Positions 36,331 through 45,961 of a DNA stretch of 64,000 nucleotides are shown here, piece by piece. The translations under genes were made by a program, and so were the position numbers. The first letter of the stretch is position 1, and each line of letters starts with the position of its first letter. The stretch covers positions 57,742,336 to 57,806,335 of the forward strand of contig OY997592.1 in NCBI GenBank assembly GCA_963921825.1. Reading direction: 5' to 3'. The notes under the pieces were generated by a model. That model was not told where the DNA came from, did no database searches, and worked only from the letters and a program-made list of their open reading frames with translations. Source of the stretch: Erodium maritimum. Taxonomy: Eukaryota > Streptophyta > Magnoliopsida > Geraniales > Geraniaceae.

Positions 36331-37329
36331 TCTTGAGTCTTTATTATAACAACAAAGTCTCTAGCTTCATCGAAATTACTCGAGTCCTCTTTTTGTCGCT
36401 CTTACTGTTTTTGCTTTAATGCTTAAACGTGTTTAGATTTTGGGTTTTTTGCTTATTACTTTTTTTGGGTACCTTTTCTATTATTTATATAATAAAAAGT
36501 TGTATGATAAAAACAAAAGCCGAAGAAGAAGCAAGAGTTACTGTTCGGCAAAGTTAAGTTTTGATAAAAACAAATAACCTTGCACATGGAAAGAGCTTTC
36601 TTGACACACTCAAGATCAAGGCTTAATGATAATTAATATATATGTAAGAGAATAAAACTAGTCATGCTCTTCAGTGGCTATAAAACGAGGATCAATCATT
36701 TGTCTCGTCCTCCTCCAACACCCCCACGACAATGAATTCCCGTTACTTTCAAAAGATTACAACTCTGGTCTCTTTACAAATAAGTTTGAAGAATACATAT
36801 TTTTACACAAATAAAGTCATAAAAAATCTATTTATAAATAGCTAAATACAAAATCTCTCCATCTCAAAAGCAACGTGGGACATGCTAACATTTTGAGCCT
36901 CCATTTCTTCAAGTGACATCGCTAAATAAACACATTAAAACACATTAATCCACAAAACTGAAATAAATCATTCAAAACCCCAACTTTTTGTACTGTTTGG
37001 GAACCCAGAAACCAAGAAGCCCTTTGCAAAATCTCAACCATAGGAATTTATATTTCCCCTAAAATCAACACAAATCTTTCAAAACCCCAAGCTATTTCCA
37101 CTGTTTGGAAACCCAGATAACACTTATCCCTCTTGCAACATTTCAATTTTCAACCACCGCAGCTTACATCTCGCCTAAAATCCAAAATCCCCTCTAACTA
37201 TTCCTATTCCCCAAAGCTTTCTCGGGAAACAATCAAAGGGTAAGCAACAGATCTGTAATCGATTGACCCAGAAACGAAAACACTAAGATAGCACACACGA
37301 ACAACAAAGGGCATCGAATTGACGGGACG
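36331..37329. other. Interior of hAT-A without a gene
   Basis: No reading frame of interest on either strand. Two related stretches (TCAAAACCCCAA, CTGTTTGGGAACCCAGA) at 36973-37015 and 37078-37113 look like a diverged internal duplication. Confidence 0.5.
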
Positions 37330-37724
37330 TTACTTGAAAAAAGACGATATTTTACACACGAATTTAATATAGAGGAGTGAGATACGGAGAAGGAGCTGAC
37401 CTCGAGAGACCGGTGTCAATGGCGAGAGGAGCGTAGCGAAAGAGAAGGGCAGATCTGCGGAGATGGTGTTTTGCGCGAAAGTGTGGAACAGAAGAGTATG
37501 TACTCGGAAGTCGGAACATGCGAATTTTGGTTTTAGGTTTTGGGTAATATGGGTACCCGAAACCAAACCCGAAATAGACCCTAACCATATCAATCCAAAT
37601 CTAAAAATTACCCATACCCGACTCGAACCCGAAAATACCCATACCCGAAACTGATCCGAATTGGCAAAACAACGGGTACCCATTGGGTATGGGTTTTTTT
37701 GCCATCCCTACCCAATTTGACCCG

Positions 37725-38245
37725 ACAAGAGCTGCTTCAACAATTCTTCTCTGTCGTCCGTTCACCGCCGTCCAGAGCGCCGTCCACCACCGTCCCGAGC
37801 GCCGTCCACCACCGTCCCGACCCTGTCTTCCTCCTAGGCAGTGAGCCCAAGTAAGTAAACCAGAAATCTTAAGCTTTAATTTGAGTTATAGGGTTTTGAG
37901 AAGAAGAAAAGGCTATACACACAAAGATTGGAAAAGATTGGAAAAGGTTGGAGTAAAGTAGATGTGGTTTAGGGAAACAAACCAGAGGAATGTCGTGGGT
38001 AGGAGAAGCTCGCCGATCGGAGTCAATCGGCCGTAGGTGCCGATCGGAGTCAATCGGCCATAGTCTCCGATCGTAGTCAATCGGCCATAGTTTCCCATCG
38101 GCCAGTGTCTCCCATCGGCTACATCTGGCCGATCGGCCGGATGCATATTCCTAGACTAGCCTACATTTTTAGTATTGTTAGTATTATGGGTCTGTGTATG
38201 GTTACTGTAATGACTTAAATGAACTAGGTTGTAATTGTATAGGAA
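37725..38245 (+). other. Leader region of the MULE-2 transposase
   Basis: Non-coding. It holds CCGTCC-rich short repeats (GAGCGCCGTCCACCACCGTC, about 37776-37815). A splice-like AAG/gtaagt is seen at 37850-37856. A first array of CGATCGGAGTCAATCGGCC units follows (separate entry). Confidence 0.45.
37985..38145. repeat. Left array of GATCGG/TCAATCGGCC units in MULE-2
   Basis: At least three units of about 28-30 bp contain CCGATCGGAGTCAATCGGCC, then shorter CCCATCGGC and TGGCCGATCGGCCGGATGCA. The last unit is matched by TTGGCCGATCGGCCAAATGC at 40889-40908 on the far side of MURA. Confidence 0.8.
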
Positions 38246-40732
38246 ATGGGTGAAGTTGCAGTGATCCATACTACTTACGGTGGGGAATATAAGGTAGAGG
38301 AGGATGGGAACTATAAATGGATATCATCAACAAACAATAAAATTATTGGTCTTGCTATTGATGATGGTGCCAATGCAACATTGAAAACATTAAATGACCT
38401 GCTGTATTCCGAAATTAGGGTGAAGGAAAGTGATACAGAATTGAAACTTAGTTACCAACCTTATTTGCCCAATTACACAGAAATTATCTCTCCAGTTTGG
38501 ATTGTAACGGATATGGGTGTTCGGTATGTAGTAGCTGAAAACATGAAAGAATGTCGTAGAACCATGTTACGTGTAGAGCTGATCAACAAAAAAGATAAAA
38601 GTGGTGCGAAAGTTGAAGAGAGCGTCCACGATGATGGAAATGAGAATAGTGGGTATGATGGTCATTTTGACTTGGATATTTGTAGTCGTGTAAAGAACGC
38701 TGAGAACCTAGTTATTCGGCGCCGACGTACAGAGGTTGATACTGAGGCAGAAGCATCAGCTCCAACGCCAGTGATTGTAAGTTTGGATAGTATACTAGCT
38801 TCTACGCCAGTGATTGTAAGTTTTGATAGTATACCAGCTCCTATGCCAGTGCCGGAAAGTTTGGATGGTATCGAAGAGAACGGTCAAATGGTGGAGTATT
38901 ATTCTAGAGACCATCAGTTTCCGTTAGATAGCGTGGATCCAGAACAAACCAATATCGATTTCAGTGATCGGTCAGATTTAGTAGTTGGTAAAAAGTTTTG
39001 TAACAAGGAAGCATTTATTAAGTATCTGAGAGAGGTTGCAAAGAAGGGTAAATTTTGGATAGACCGAGATAGATCTTCAAAAACGCTATACATTGCAAAA
39101 TGTCATGGTGTTGATTGTAGATGAAGAGTGCATGGAGCCAAAGATCGGGGATCTGATCAATTCTCCATTAGAACCTACGAGCCTTTCCATACTTGTTTGG
39201 CCCGTGATCGCAGCACCCGAAGAGGTCAAATGAGTTCAGAAGCACTGGCCTGTAGGGTGGCTAAAAAATATGCTGGACAGAAACATATTCCTTTTCCAAG
39301 GATGCTTCAAGACAATTTCAAGAGTGACGATCTTGGCGATTATGAATATTGGAAGTGTTGGAGGGCTCGGTTGTTGGCGATGATTAAACTTGTAGGGGAT
39401 CCTGATTTAAGTTATGGATTAATCCCTGCATATTTGTTTCAGGTTCGGAAGATGAATGAAGGGGTAGTAACTCATTTGAAGGTGGATGAGCATGGTAGAT
39501 TTCACTATGTTTTTATAGCATATCGACCATGCATTGATGGATTTAAACTTGCCTTGAGAAAGGTGATTTTAGTAGATGGTACGTGGTTGAAAACAAAGTA
39601 TAAAGGGGTATTGCTAATTGCAACCGGGGAAGATGGTAACCGTCACCAATATCCTATAGCTTGGACTGAGGTTGACAGGGAGACAGACGCTTCATGGAGT
39701 TGGTTCTTCCAAAAGTTGAGGCCGGAGATCCTAGACGAGGATGAATTGGTTATCATTTCCGATAGACATGGAAGTATCAGGAAGGCAGTGATGGAACAGT
39801 ACCCAAAGGCTAAATATGGCCATTGTAGGTGGCATTTGACTGGAAATGTCAAAACTCGTCATGGGGGAAGGGACATGGACAGTCTTTGTGAGTTATTCCA
39901 AAAAGTTGCTGAGGCGTACACACCAGAAAATTTCAATGCTAGGTGGCAACAGTTCCAAGAATTGTACCCCCAAGCGGCGAGATATTTGCAGACAACGAAC
40001 ATAGAACGTCCTCAATGGGCGAGAGCTTTCTTCGAGGCCGCTCGGTACAATATCATGACAACGAACGGTTGTGAATCCATCAATAACATATTACGAAAAC
40101 AGAGAGAGTGGCCCATTATTGCGTTGTTGAACGCCATACAGGAAAAGGTTAGTGAATGGTTCATGCTACGTCGAGATGTGATGGCCAAATTACCGGATCG
40201 CCAAGTTGTGGTTCCGAAGGTGGAGAGTATCATTGCTAAGAGGATCTTCAAAGCGAAGGAAATGCGAATAACACCACTGAACAGACTTGGCCAGTATCGG
40301 GTTACCGGTCCTTTCGATGACGTCTTGTTTGATTTGGTTAAGAGGACATGCGGTTTTCGGAAGTTTGACATCGATATAATTCTTTGTACTCATGCCTTAG
40401 CGTGTTGTGAGGATGCTGAGATGGATATGTATGAGCTATGCGACGGGTACTATTCGGTAGAAGCATGGGGGCTCGCTTATCATGGAACCATTTATCCAGT
40501 GTTACGAGAAACAGAGTGGAATGTTGATGAACTTCGTGGCCTTATTGATGTTGAGCCACCAGAGTTTGTAGTGGAACTCGGTAGAAGAGTTGAGAGAAGA
40601 ATTCCTTCAGGAGGTGAGGACCCTAGAGCGACTGTAGCGGCTCCAAAGCGTCCACGAAAATGTGGAATTTGTTCGACTGTTGGTCACAACAAACGAACAT
40701 ATCCTTCGCTTGCTTCTACATCTAATGTGTAG
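38246..40732 (+). pseudogene. MULE-2 transposase (MURA), one in-frame stop
   Basis: One frame runs 38246-40732 with a single TGA at 39122-39124, where the family usually has Trp (DCR-stop-RVHGAK). An N-terminal plant-specific region (residues 1-115) is followed by the MuDR DNA-binding domain (about residues 245-330, LVVGKKFCNKEAF to PFHTC). The MULE DDE domain comes next (VILVDGTW, then VIISDRHGSI, then the GHCRWHL stretch, then NGCESINN). A SWIM zinc finger is present at TCGFRKFDIDIILCTHALA, where the second Cys of the usual CxC is Phe. The C-terminal knuckle CGICSTVGHNKRTY has Tyr for the last Cys. So two zinc ligands are lost in addition to the stop, and the copy is very probably inactive. 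It would bind the element ends and cut and join DNA. The small genes and Ulp1 are convergent to it. Confidence 0.9.
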
Positions 40733-40888
40733 GATACTTTATGTTTGTTTCACGAACTATGTATTTGTTTTCGATTATGCTTCTATTTGTAACTGGATTC
40801 TATGTTTAAGGGTACCATGTAGTCGTTAGATGTGTTGAATGTATCCTCTTTTTTTTTTCACAGTGCAATGTTTGTATGTAAGTGCATT

Positions 40889-41155
40889 TGGCCGATCGGC
40901 CAAATGCACAATGCATTCCGCCGATCGGAAATTCCAGAGAGCATAGATGTTCTGGACAAGTCCCATTCGGCGGCTGAATGAGATATTCGGCGGGGGATTG
41001 ACATATTCGGCGGATGAATGAGATATTCGGCGGGGGATTGACATATTCGGCGGGGGAATGAGAGCTTCGTCCAACGATTGATATATTCGGCCGAGGATTG
41101 GGACAAAATTGGCCGAGGCTTGGGACACTCGGCGGAGGATTGATACCACAACAAC
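40889..41155. repeat. TCGGCGGGGGATTGAC array after MURA
   Basis: About ten units of 20-24 bp of the type ATATTCGGCGGGGGATTGAC and ATTCGGCCGAGGATTGGG. They end in GATTGATACCACAACAACGG and a shared 3' flank (GTATATTGAAAAACATAAAC) that also follows the arrays at 42020 and 42655. Long minus-strand frames across this stretch are only the repeat read in frame. Confidence 0.9.
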
Positions 41156-41303
41156 GGTATATTGAAAAACATAAACGTCTTTCATTCATCCGAGTAGCAT
41201 AATTAAACATTACAACAAAGACTCTCATAAGGAGTTGAAAAATTGAGGTCTTTGTTTCCGATACAAACTTTTACCAACGGGTAGTGATCTCGTCTTGGTG
41301 AGT

Positions 41304-41540
41304 GAAAGACAAGACGAAGTGTCGAAGTCCTTCGAGCTGCTCCAACACGATACGCGCATTATTCTCGTCTGCATCTGTTCATCCATGTCTATCAGCCTAT
41401 CTCAGCTCGTCCATCAGTTGATCAGCCTTCACTTGGACCCGGAGAAGACTTATACTGATCTTTTGCAGCTTATCCAACCTCTCCTGGTGTTGAAGTTGAA
41501 CACGTTGTGTAGTGATGATGTCTCTTAAAGGTTCAGACAT
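41304..41540 (-). pseudogene. Type-A small gene, decayed copy
   Basis: The start is at 41540 (MSEPLRDIITTQRV). The coiled-coil-like part LDKLQKISISLLRVQVKADQ matches the intact type-A gene at 43828-44022 (LDELQQIKIRLQMVEDKADQ), and the end (LEQLEGLRHFVLSFT) matches its QVEGLLRFVRPFT. Two in-frame stops (TAG at 41399-41397 and TGA at about 41384-41382) cut it. A TATA box lies about 70 bp upstream. Confidence 0.6.
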
Positions 41541-41604
41541 TGTTGATGAAGTGAGTGAAAGATTAGTGATGAGTGAAGTGAAGAGGGTTGGAGTGAAGAG
41601 TGTG

Positions 41605-41615
41605 TTTTATAGGCG
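41605..41615 (-). promoter_or_regulatory. TATA box of the decayed type-A gene
   Basis: GCCTATAAAAC on the minus strand, about 70 bp before the ATG at 41540. The same GCCTATAAA word precedes the type-B genes. Confidence 0.5.
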
Positions 41616-41699
41616 TGTCGAGTTCCATAAATGTAAGTTGGGTGGTGGGTTCCATTAATATGAGGTTGATGTGGTTGGGAAGACTATATTGGTGGTTAG

Positions 41700-41885
41700 A
41701 GTTGTAGGGTTAGAGTTTTAGGGTTAGCGTTTTAGGGTTAGAGTTGTAGGGTTAGCGTTTTAGGGTTAGAGTTTACTTATTAGGGTTTGGAGTTTACTTA
41801 TTAGGCTTGGTTTTAAGGTTTCAAGTGTTGAGGTGTACTTATAGGGTTTGCGGTTTGTTTTTAGGGATTAGGGTTTAGGGTTTAT
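41700..41885. repeat. Telomere-like TTTAGGG/TTAGAG array 1
   Basis: Imperfect array of TTTAGGGTTAGAG, TTTAGGGTTAGCG and TGTAGGGTTAGAG units. TTTAGGG is the plant telomere repeat, but here it is mixed with TTAGAG spacers. The array abuts the motif array at 41885. Confidence 0.85.
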
Positions 41886-42020
41886 GGTTTGAGATATTCG
41901 GCGGGGGATTGACCTATTCGGCCGAGGATTGAGGCACTCGGTGGAGGAGTGAAATCATAGGCGGAGGATTGATATATTCGGCGGAGGATTGACATCACTC
42001 GGCGGGGGATTGGGACCAGA
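41885..42020. repeat. TCGGCGGGGGATTGAC array 2
   Basis: About six units, ending in GGGGGATTGGGACCAGAATG and the shared 3' flank. The 20-odd bases CTCATCTAGCAGACTGTTAG (42103-42122) match the C-terminal codons of the type-B copy at 42737, so this is the stump of a further type-B copy. Confidence 0.88.
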
Positions 42021-42124
42021 ATGAACGGTATATTAAAAAACATAAACTTCTTTCATTTCATCCAAATAGCATAATCATGAAAGTTCAAAACCAAACTACA
42101 TTACTCATCTAGCAGACTGTTAGG

Positions 42125-42535
42125 AATAGAGATTTAGGGTTATAGTGTACGTATTAGGTTTAGGGTTTTAGGGTATGAAGTTTTAGGGTTAGAGTTTTAG
42201 GGTTTGGAGTTTTAGGGTTTGGAGTTTTAGGGTTAGAGTTTTAGGGTTAGAGTTGTAGGGTTATAGTTGTAGGGTTACAGTTTTAGGCTTCAAGTGTACT
42301 TATTAGGTTTGGTTTCTTAGGGTTTATGGTTTGGAGTTTTAGGGTTAGAGTTTTAGGGTTAGAGTTAGAGTTGTAGGGTTAGAGTTTTAGGGTTAGAGTT
42401 TTAGGGTTAGAGTTAGAGTTGTAGGGTTATAGTTGTAGGGTTACAGTTTTAGGCTTCAATTGTACTTATTAGGGTTTAGGGTTTGAGGATTGGTTTTAGG
42501 GATTAGGTTTTTGGGTTTAAGGTTTGGCATAATCG
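42125..42535. repeat. Telomere-like TTTAGGG/TTAGAG array 2
   Basis: Longer imperfect array of TTTAGGGTTAGAG, TTTAGGGTTTGGAG and TTGTAGGGTTATAG units. It is followed by a motif array like that at 41885, so the array plus motif block is duplicated with a period of about 645 bp. Confidence 0.88.
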
Positions 42536-42655
42536 GCGGGGGATTGACCTTTTCGACCGAGGATTGACATATTCGGCGGAGGATTAGAATATTCGGTGGA
42601 GGATTGACGTCAATCGTCGGAGGATTGACATCATTCGGCGGGGGATTGGGACCAG
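42525..42655. repeat. TCGGCGGAGGATTGAC array 3
   Basis: About six units, ending in GGGGGATTGGGACCAGAATC and the shared 3' flank GGTATATTACAAATTATAAG that precedes (on the plus strand) the type-B copy at 42737. Confidence 0.88.
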
Positions 42656-42736
42656 AATCAACGGTATATTACAAATTATAAGCTTATTTCATTTCATCCA
42701 AATAGCATACTTATGGAAGTTCAAATCCAAACTACA

Positions 42737-43084
42737 TTACTCATCTAGCAGACTGTTAAGGAGTCTCTCCTCAGCTTCTCTACATCTGTCCATCCACTCT
42801 ACGAAAGCCTGAAACCATCGAGGCTTCTCGTAAGAAGGCCTCCGAAGGTCACGATCGTTTACAAAAGAAGGGAATTCAAATGGGTATTCACCATCAAGGG
42901 GTGGAGGACATCGTAGATTCTTTTGTTGCATGAGTTCCTCAATTCGGTCCACCCGCTGATGTGACTCAGCGAGTATGCGGTCGTACTAAACCTACCATGG
43001 TGGTGGTGCCACAAATACTACTGTTCCGGCGTTCTCCCGACGCCTCCACCTACGCTCAAGACGAGGATCGTGGTTGGGTTCCAT
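42737..43084 (-). pseudogene. Type-B small gene, decayed copy
   Basis: The start is at 43084 (MEPNHDPRLERRWRRRENAG), after an acceptor-like TTTGTGACAG. It is in frame to the stop at 42737, but two stops lie between (TAG and TAG, about 42990-42980). The rest reads ESHQRVDRIEELMQQKNL, then CPPP, then KPRWFQAFVEWMDR. It aligns along its length with 44259-44648. A 5' leader intron is suggested by CATAG/gtatta near 43162 and the acceptor next to the ATG. Confidence 0.65.
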
Positions 43085-43232
43085 CCTGTCACAAACATAT
43101 GTAAGAGTCGAATACCTTGAAAATGATAGGTTGTATGAATTTATAATGGAAGAATAATACCTATGAAATTATTGTGTTTGACAGAATGACAGATAAGAGC
43201 GTTGGAGTGCATAGAATGGGTCTCCTTATCCC

Positions 43233-43243
43233 AATTTATAGGC
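43233..43243 (-). promoter_or_regulatory. TATA box of the decayed type-B gene
   Basis: GCCTATAAATT on the minus strand, about 150 bp before the ATG at 43084. Confidence 0.5.
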
Positions 43244-43494
43244 ATGGTGAGACATGAATAGGTTGGTGTGTGTGTGTCATAATAAATTGGAGACATTAAT
43301 ATGCTGACTGTCTTGAATGTAGTGCGTGTATAAAATTAATTGGAGACATTAATATGTTGACTGTCTTGAATGTAGTGCGTGCATAGGGACATGGAGAATC
43401 CGTGTAGGAGATGTATCCATCAAAATCAATTAAATGCAATGCAATTCATTGCACAAAGTGATAAAACAGAAATTTCATTTATCCAAGTATCATA

Positions 43495-43685
43495 ATCGGC
43501 CGAGGAGTGACAATATAGGCGGGGGATTGACATAATCGGCGGGGGATTGAACTATTCGGCCGAGGATTGAATCACTCGGCCGAGGAGTGACAATATAGGC
43601 AGGGGATTGAACTATTCGGCCGAGGATTGAATCACTCGGTCGAGGAGTGACAATATAGGCGGGGGATTGGTACCAGATTCAACGG
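43495..43685. repeat. TCGGCCGAGGATTGAC array 4
   Basis: About nine units. TCGGCCGAGGAGTGACAATA alternates with TAGGCGGGGGATTGAC and TTCGGCCGAGGATTGAATCA, giving a higher-order unit of about 60 bp. Ends GATTGGTACCAGATTCAACG. Confidence 0.88.
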
Positions 43686-43827
43686 TGTATTTAAAAACAT
43701 AATGTCAGTACAATTCAACCATAAACATTACAACCCTAATTATTACCACAAAGCCTCAAATAGGACACTGGAAAATGGAGGTCTTTGGTTCCGATACAAA
43801 CAAACCCATATTACCAAGTGGAATCTC

Positions 43828-44022
43828 TTAAGTGAAGGGCCGTACGAAACGTAATAGGCCTTCGACCTGGTCCATGGCCTCCTTCAACTCCTGCTTCAGT
43901 TGATCTGCCTTATCTTCCACCATCTGAAGACGTATCTTGATCTGCTGGAGCTCGTCCAATATCGCACTACATTCTTCATCAGCAAGTTGTGGTGTAGTGC
44001 TGCCCGAAAGAGGTGAAGACAT
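43828..44022 (-). CDS. Type-A small gene, intact, unknown function
   Basis: Encodes 64 residues. A polar serine-rich start MSSPLSGSTTPQLADEE leads into a heptad-like helix, LDELQQIKIRLQMVEDKADQ then LKQELKEAMDQVEGLL, ending RFVRPFT. I do not recognise a family. It is predicted as a soluble single coiled coil that may dimerise. The reading frame is supported by a decayed paralogue at 41304-41540 that keeps the same spacing, by a TATA box 60 bp upstream, and by a motif array after the stop as in the other small genes. It is convergent to MURA. It could be a MULE accessory protein or a captured host fragment; the role is unknown. Confidence 0.55.
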   Translation of the reverse strand: MSSPLSGSTTPQLADEECSAILDELQQIKIRLQMVEDKADQLKQELKEAMDQVEGLLRFVRPFT

Positions 44023-44075
44023 TGTTGATAAAAGGAGTAAAGAGTATTGATGAGTTAATTGAAGTGAATATTCGG

Positions 44076-44086
44076 GTTTATAAGGG
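44076..44086 (-). promoter_or_regulatory. TATA-like box of the type-A gene
   Basis: CCTTATAAACC on the minus strand, about 60 bp before the ATG at 44022. Confidence 0.45.
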
Positions 44087-44099
44087 TGACTAAAGTATG

Positions 44100-44195
44100 T
44101 AACATCTAATCAACGTCGGGAGGAATATATTCCTTCCGTAAAGTAGGTACCATCTAATCGACGCCGGAAGGAATATATTCCTTCCGTAAACTAAG
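44100..44195. repeat. 58-bp tandem duplication
   Basis: Two copies of an ACATCTAATCRACG-type unit with GGAATATATTCCTTCCGTAA. GGAATATATTCC is itself a perfect palindrome, so each copy can form a short hairpin. Confidence 0.85.
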
Positions 44196-44258
44196 TCAAA
44201 AAACACAAACTTTATTCATCCAAGTACCATAAGTAATACACTTCAAATCCAAAATACA

Positions 44259-44648
44259 CTACGCAGCAAGCAAAATGTTAATAAGACTCTGCACAATTTC
44301 TTGGTTTCGAACCATCCACTGTCTGTAACCCCAGAACCAAGCAGGCTCCTCCCAAGAATCAAGAAGGTCATCCTCGTTCATCCGCGGTTGAATAAATGGG
44401 TTTTCAACAGGAGGGAGTGGAGGACATGGTAAATTTTTCTCGCGCATGAGGGCCTCCAGTTGGTCCAGGCGCTGATTTACTTCTTCAAGTAAGCGATAGT
44501 ACTCTACCGACCATGCTGGTTCCGGATTTTGATAGAGCCGTTCGGGTATTCTGACTATGGTGCCGTCAGCCAACCATGTAACGTATTCTCCGGCTTGCTG
44601 CCGTCGCCTCTGTCTACGCACCGCACGGTTCACATGGTTGGGATCCAT
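44259..44648 (-). CDS. Type-B small gene, intact, unknown function
   Basis: Encodes 129 residues. A basic start MDPNHVNRAVRRQRRRQQAG is a plausible nuclear signal. A motif PAWSVEYYRLLEEVNQRLDQ with a short coiled coil follows, then a proline-rich link CPPLPPVENPF, then EEPAWFWGYRQWM and a hydrophobic tail. It shares the PxW..EYY.L.EE..QRL and EEPAWF....WM blocks with the copies at 45282 and 42737, so selection once kept them. A 5' leader intron of 83 bp is supported (GGAATAG/gtattc at 44733-44732, TTTGTGACAG before 44649), and a TATA box lies about 170 bp upstream. I recognise no family. Confidence 0.6.
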   Translation of the reverse strand: MDPNHVNRAVRRQRRRQQAGEYVTWLADGTIVRIPERLYQNPEPAWSVEYYRLLEEVNQRLDQLEALMREKNLPCPPLPPVENPFIQPRMNEDDLLDSWEEPAWFWGYRQWMVRNQEIVQSLINILLAA

Positions 44649-44813
44649 TCTGTCACAAACAAATACATGCTTACATTACTAAAACAACAAACACATCTAC
44701 AAAAAAATAATGCAAGAACATTCATCGAATACCTATTCCGAGAAAACTTGACAGATAATTGATAGGCTGGAAGTGACGATTGTTGGAGTACAGATAATGG
44801 CCCTCCTAAGCCA

Positions 44814-44824
44814 CATTTATAGGC
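44814..44824 (-). promoter_or_regulatory. TATA box of the intact type-B gene
   Basis: GCCTATAAATG on the minus strand, upstream of the leader intron. Confidence 0.55.
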
Positions 44825-45004
44825 CCCGTGCGAGTAAAGAGGGTTAGAGTGGGTGGATGAGTGGGTGTGTATCCATTAATATGTCTTGGGTGGTGAGATA
44901 TATTGATGGGAGGCATTAATATGCAGAGTTTGTTGGATGTAGTGAGTGAATAAGGATTGATTGACAGATTGTGTACAGTAAAGTGCAGATTTTGTACAGG
45001 GAGT

Positions 45005-45140
45005 GGTTACATCGTCGGCGGCGGATTGACTAACATCGGCGGCGGATTGGGATACAATCGGCCGATGATTGACATCGTCGGCGGAGGATTGGGATACATT
45101 CGGCCGATGATTGACATCAATCGGCCAATCGGCACGAACA
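45005..45140. repeat. TCGGCGGCGGATTGAC array 5
   Basis: About six units of the type CATCGTCGGCGGCGGATTGA and ATCGGCCGATGATTGACATC, lying just after the stop of the 45282 gene in its own direction. Confidence 0.85.
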
Positions 45141-45281
45141 GAGAGCTATTTTGGTTTTCAGAATTTGCGATAACATTATGCTGGAAATAATAACATTTCA
45201 TTCTGCTGGAAAAAAAAACAACATTGAAGGATGAACAACTCAACTTAAAGAGCAGAAATACAACACTGAAGGTTGAAGAAC

Positions 45282-45602
45282 TCAAAGTAAAAGACCGTTC
45301 CCAATACGCATTAAGATAGCTTTGTTCCCTGCCATCCATTCTACAAAACTCTTGAACCACGCAGGCTCCTCAACAGATTGACGGACAACCTGAAACTGGT
45401 CTGACCAAGGATGACCTTGTTCGAACCGTTTTTTTGCTTCCTCCAGTAATTGGCATTGACTCAACAGTATATTTATCTCGCGCATACGGCGCACCATGTT
45501 GGCCAAGCGTTGATGATGTTCCTCCATTAATTGGTAGTATTCCTGCAACCACACTGGTTCATGTGCAGGGCGGATTATTACTCGACCGGGTATCGGTTCC
45601 AT
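45282..45602 (-). CDS. Type-B small gene, second intact copy, unknown function
   Basis: Encodes 106 residues and lacks the basic N-terminal block of the 44259 copy (start MEPIPGRVIIRPAHEPVWL). It keeps PVWLQEYYQLMEEHHQRL, MREIN, and EEPAWFKSFVEWM near the C-terminus. A leader intron is suggested by CATCAG/gtattc near 45679 and TATGTCGG before the ATG (a weaker acceptor). A TATA box lies about 135 bp upstream. It is strongly diverged from the other copies at the protein level yet still open, which suggests it was functional for some time after duplication. Function unknown. Confidence 0.55.
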   Translation of the reverse strand: MEPIPGRVIIRPAHEPVWLQEYYQLMEEHHQRLANMVRRMREINILLSQCQLLEEAKKRFEQGHPWSDQFQVVRQSVEEPAWFKSFVEWMAGNKAILMRIGNGLLL

Positions 45603-45733
45603 CCCGACATAAACATATACATTTTTACAAGTTCAAAAATAACATACATATATACGAAATCACAATGTTACGAATACCTGATGGCCAAATAGTATGTTAT
45701 TTGGGAAGTGAGTGAAATGGGAAGAGAAGAGGT

Positions 45734-45745
45734 CCATTTATAGGC
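45734..45745 (-). promoter_or_regulatory. TATA box of the second type-B gene
   Basis: CGCCTATAAATG on the minus strand, in the same position relative to the leader intron as in the other type-B copies. Confidence 0.55.
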
Positions 45746-45961
45746 GTGGTGTGGTGAAAAAGGTGAAGATCAATCAATGTGAATTGAAGTGGGTGGTGAG
45801 ATGTAGTTGGGTATTTAATTGGATTTCTATGAATGCAAACATTCAGGTTTTTGATGTGGCATAACATTATGAGTCAACAAACACATATATATGCAAAAAT
45901 AAAAAGCAGATACTTCAACAGTCATTCGTTTAGGGTTTTAGTTTATACAGACTATAGAAGA

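Larger units (their letters stand above)
35397..37710. mobile_element. hAT-A: non-autonomous hAT element with perfect 8-bp target duplication
   Basis: Left end TAGGGATGGCAAA and right end TTTGCCATCCCTA are inverted copies. The target duplication CCCAATTT is exact at 35389-35396 and 37711-37718. Subterminal regions are dense in GGGTATGGG and TACCCAT words, as in many plant hAT elements. It is 2314 bp long and contains a minisatellite, with no transposase. Frames across its right half (37330-37683, minus strand) lack any domain. Confidence 0.94.

Noticed and set aside
40806-41228. Three overlapping minus-strand frames of 104-140 codons
   Set aside because: They are the TCGGCGGGGGATTGAC array read in all three frames, which gives long Pro/Ser/Ile-rich frames without selection.
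41700-42535. True interstitial telomere
   Set aside because: Units are mixed TTTAGGG and TTAGAG/TTATAG, and the arrays are short and embedded in duplicated MULE sequence.
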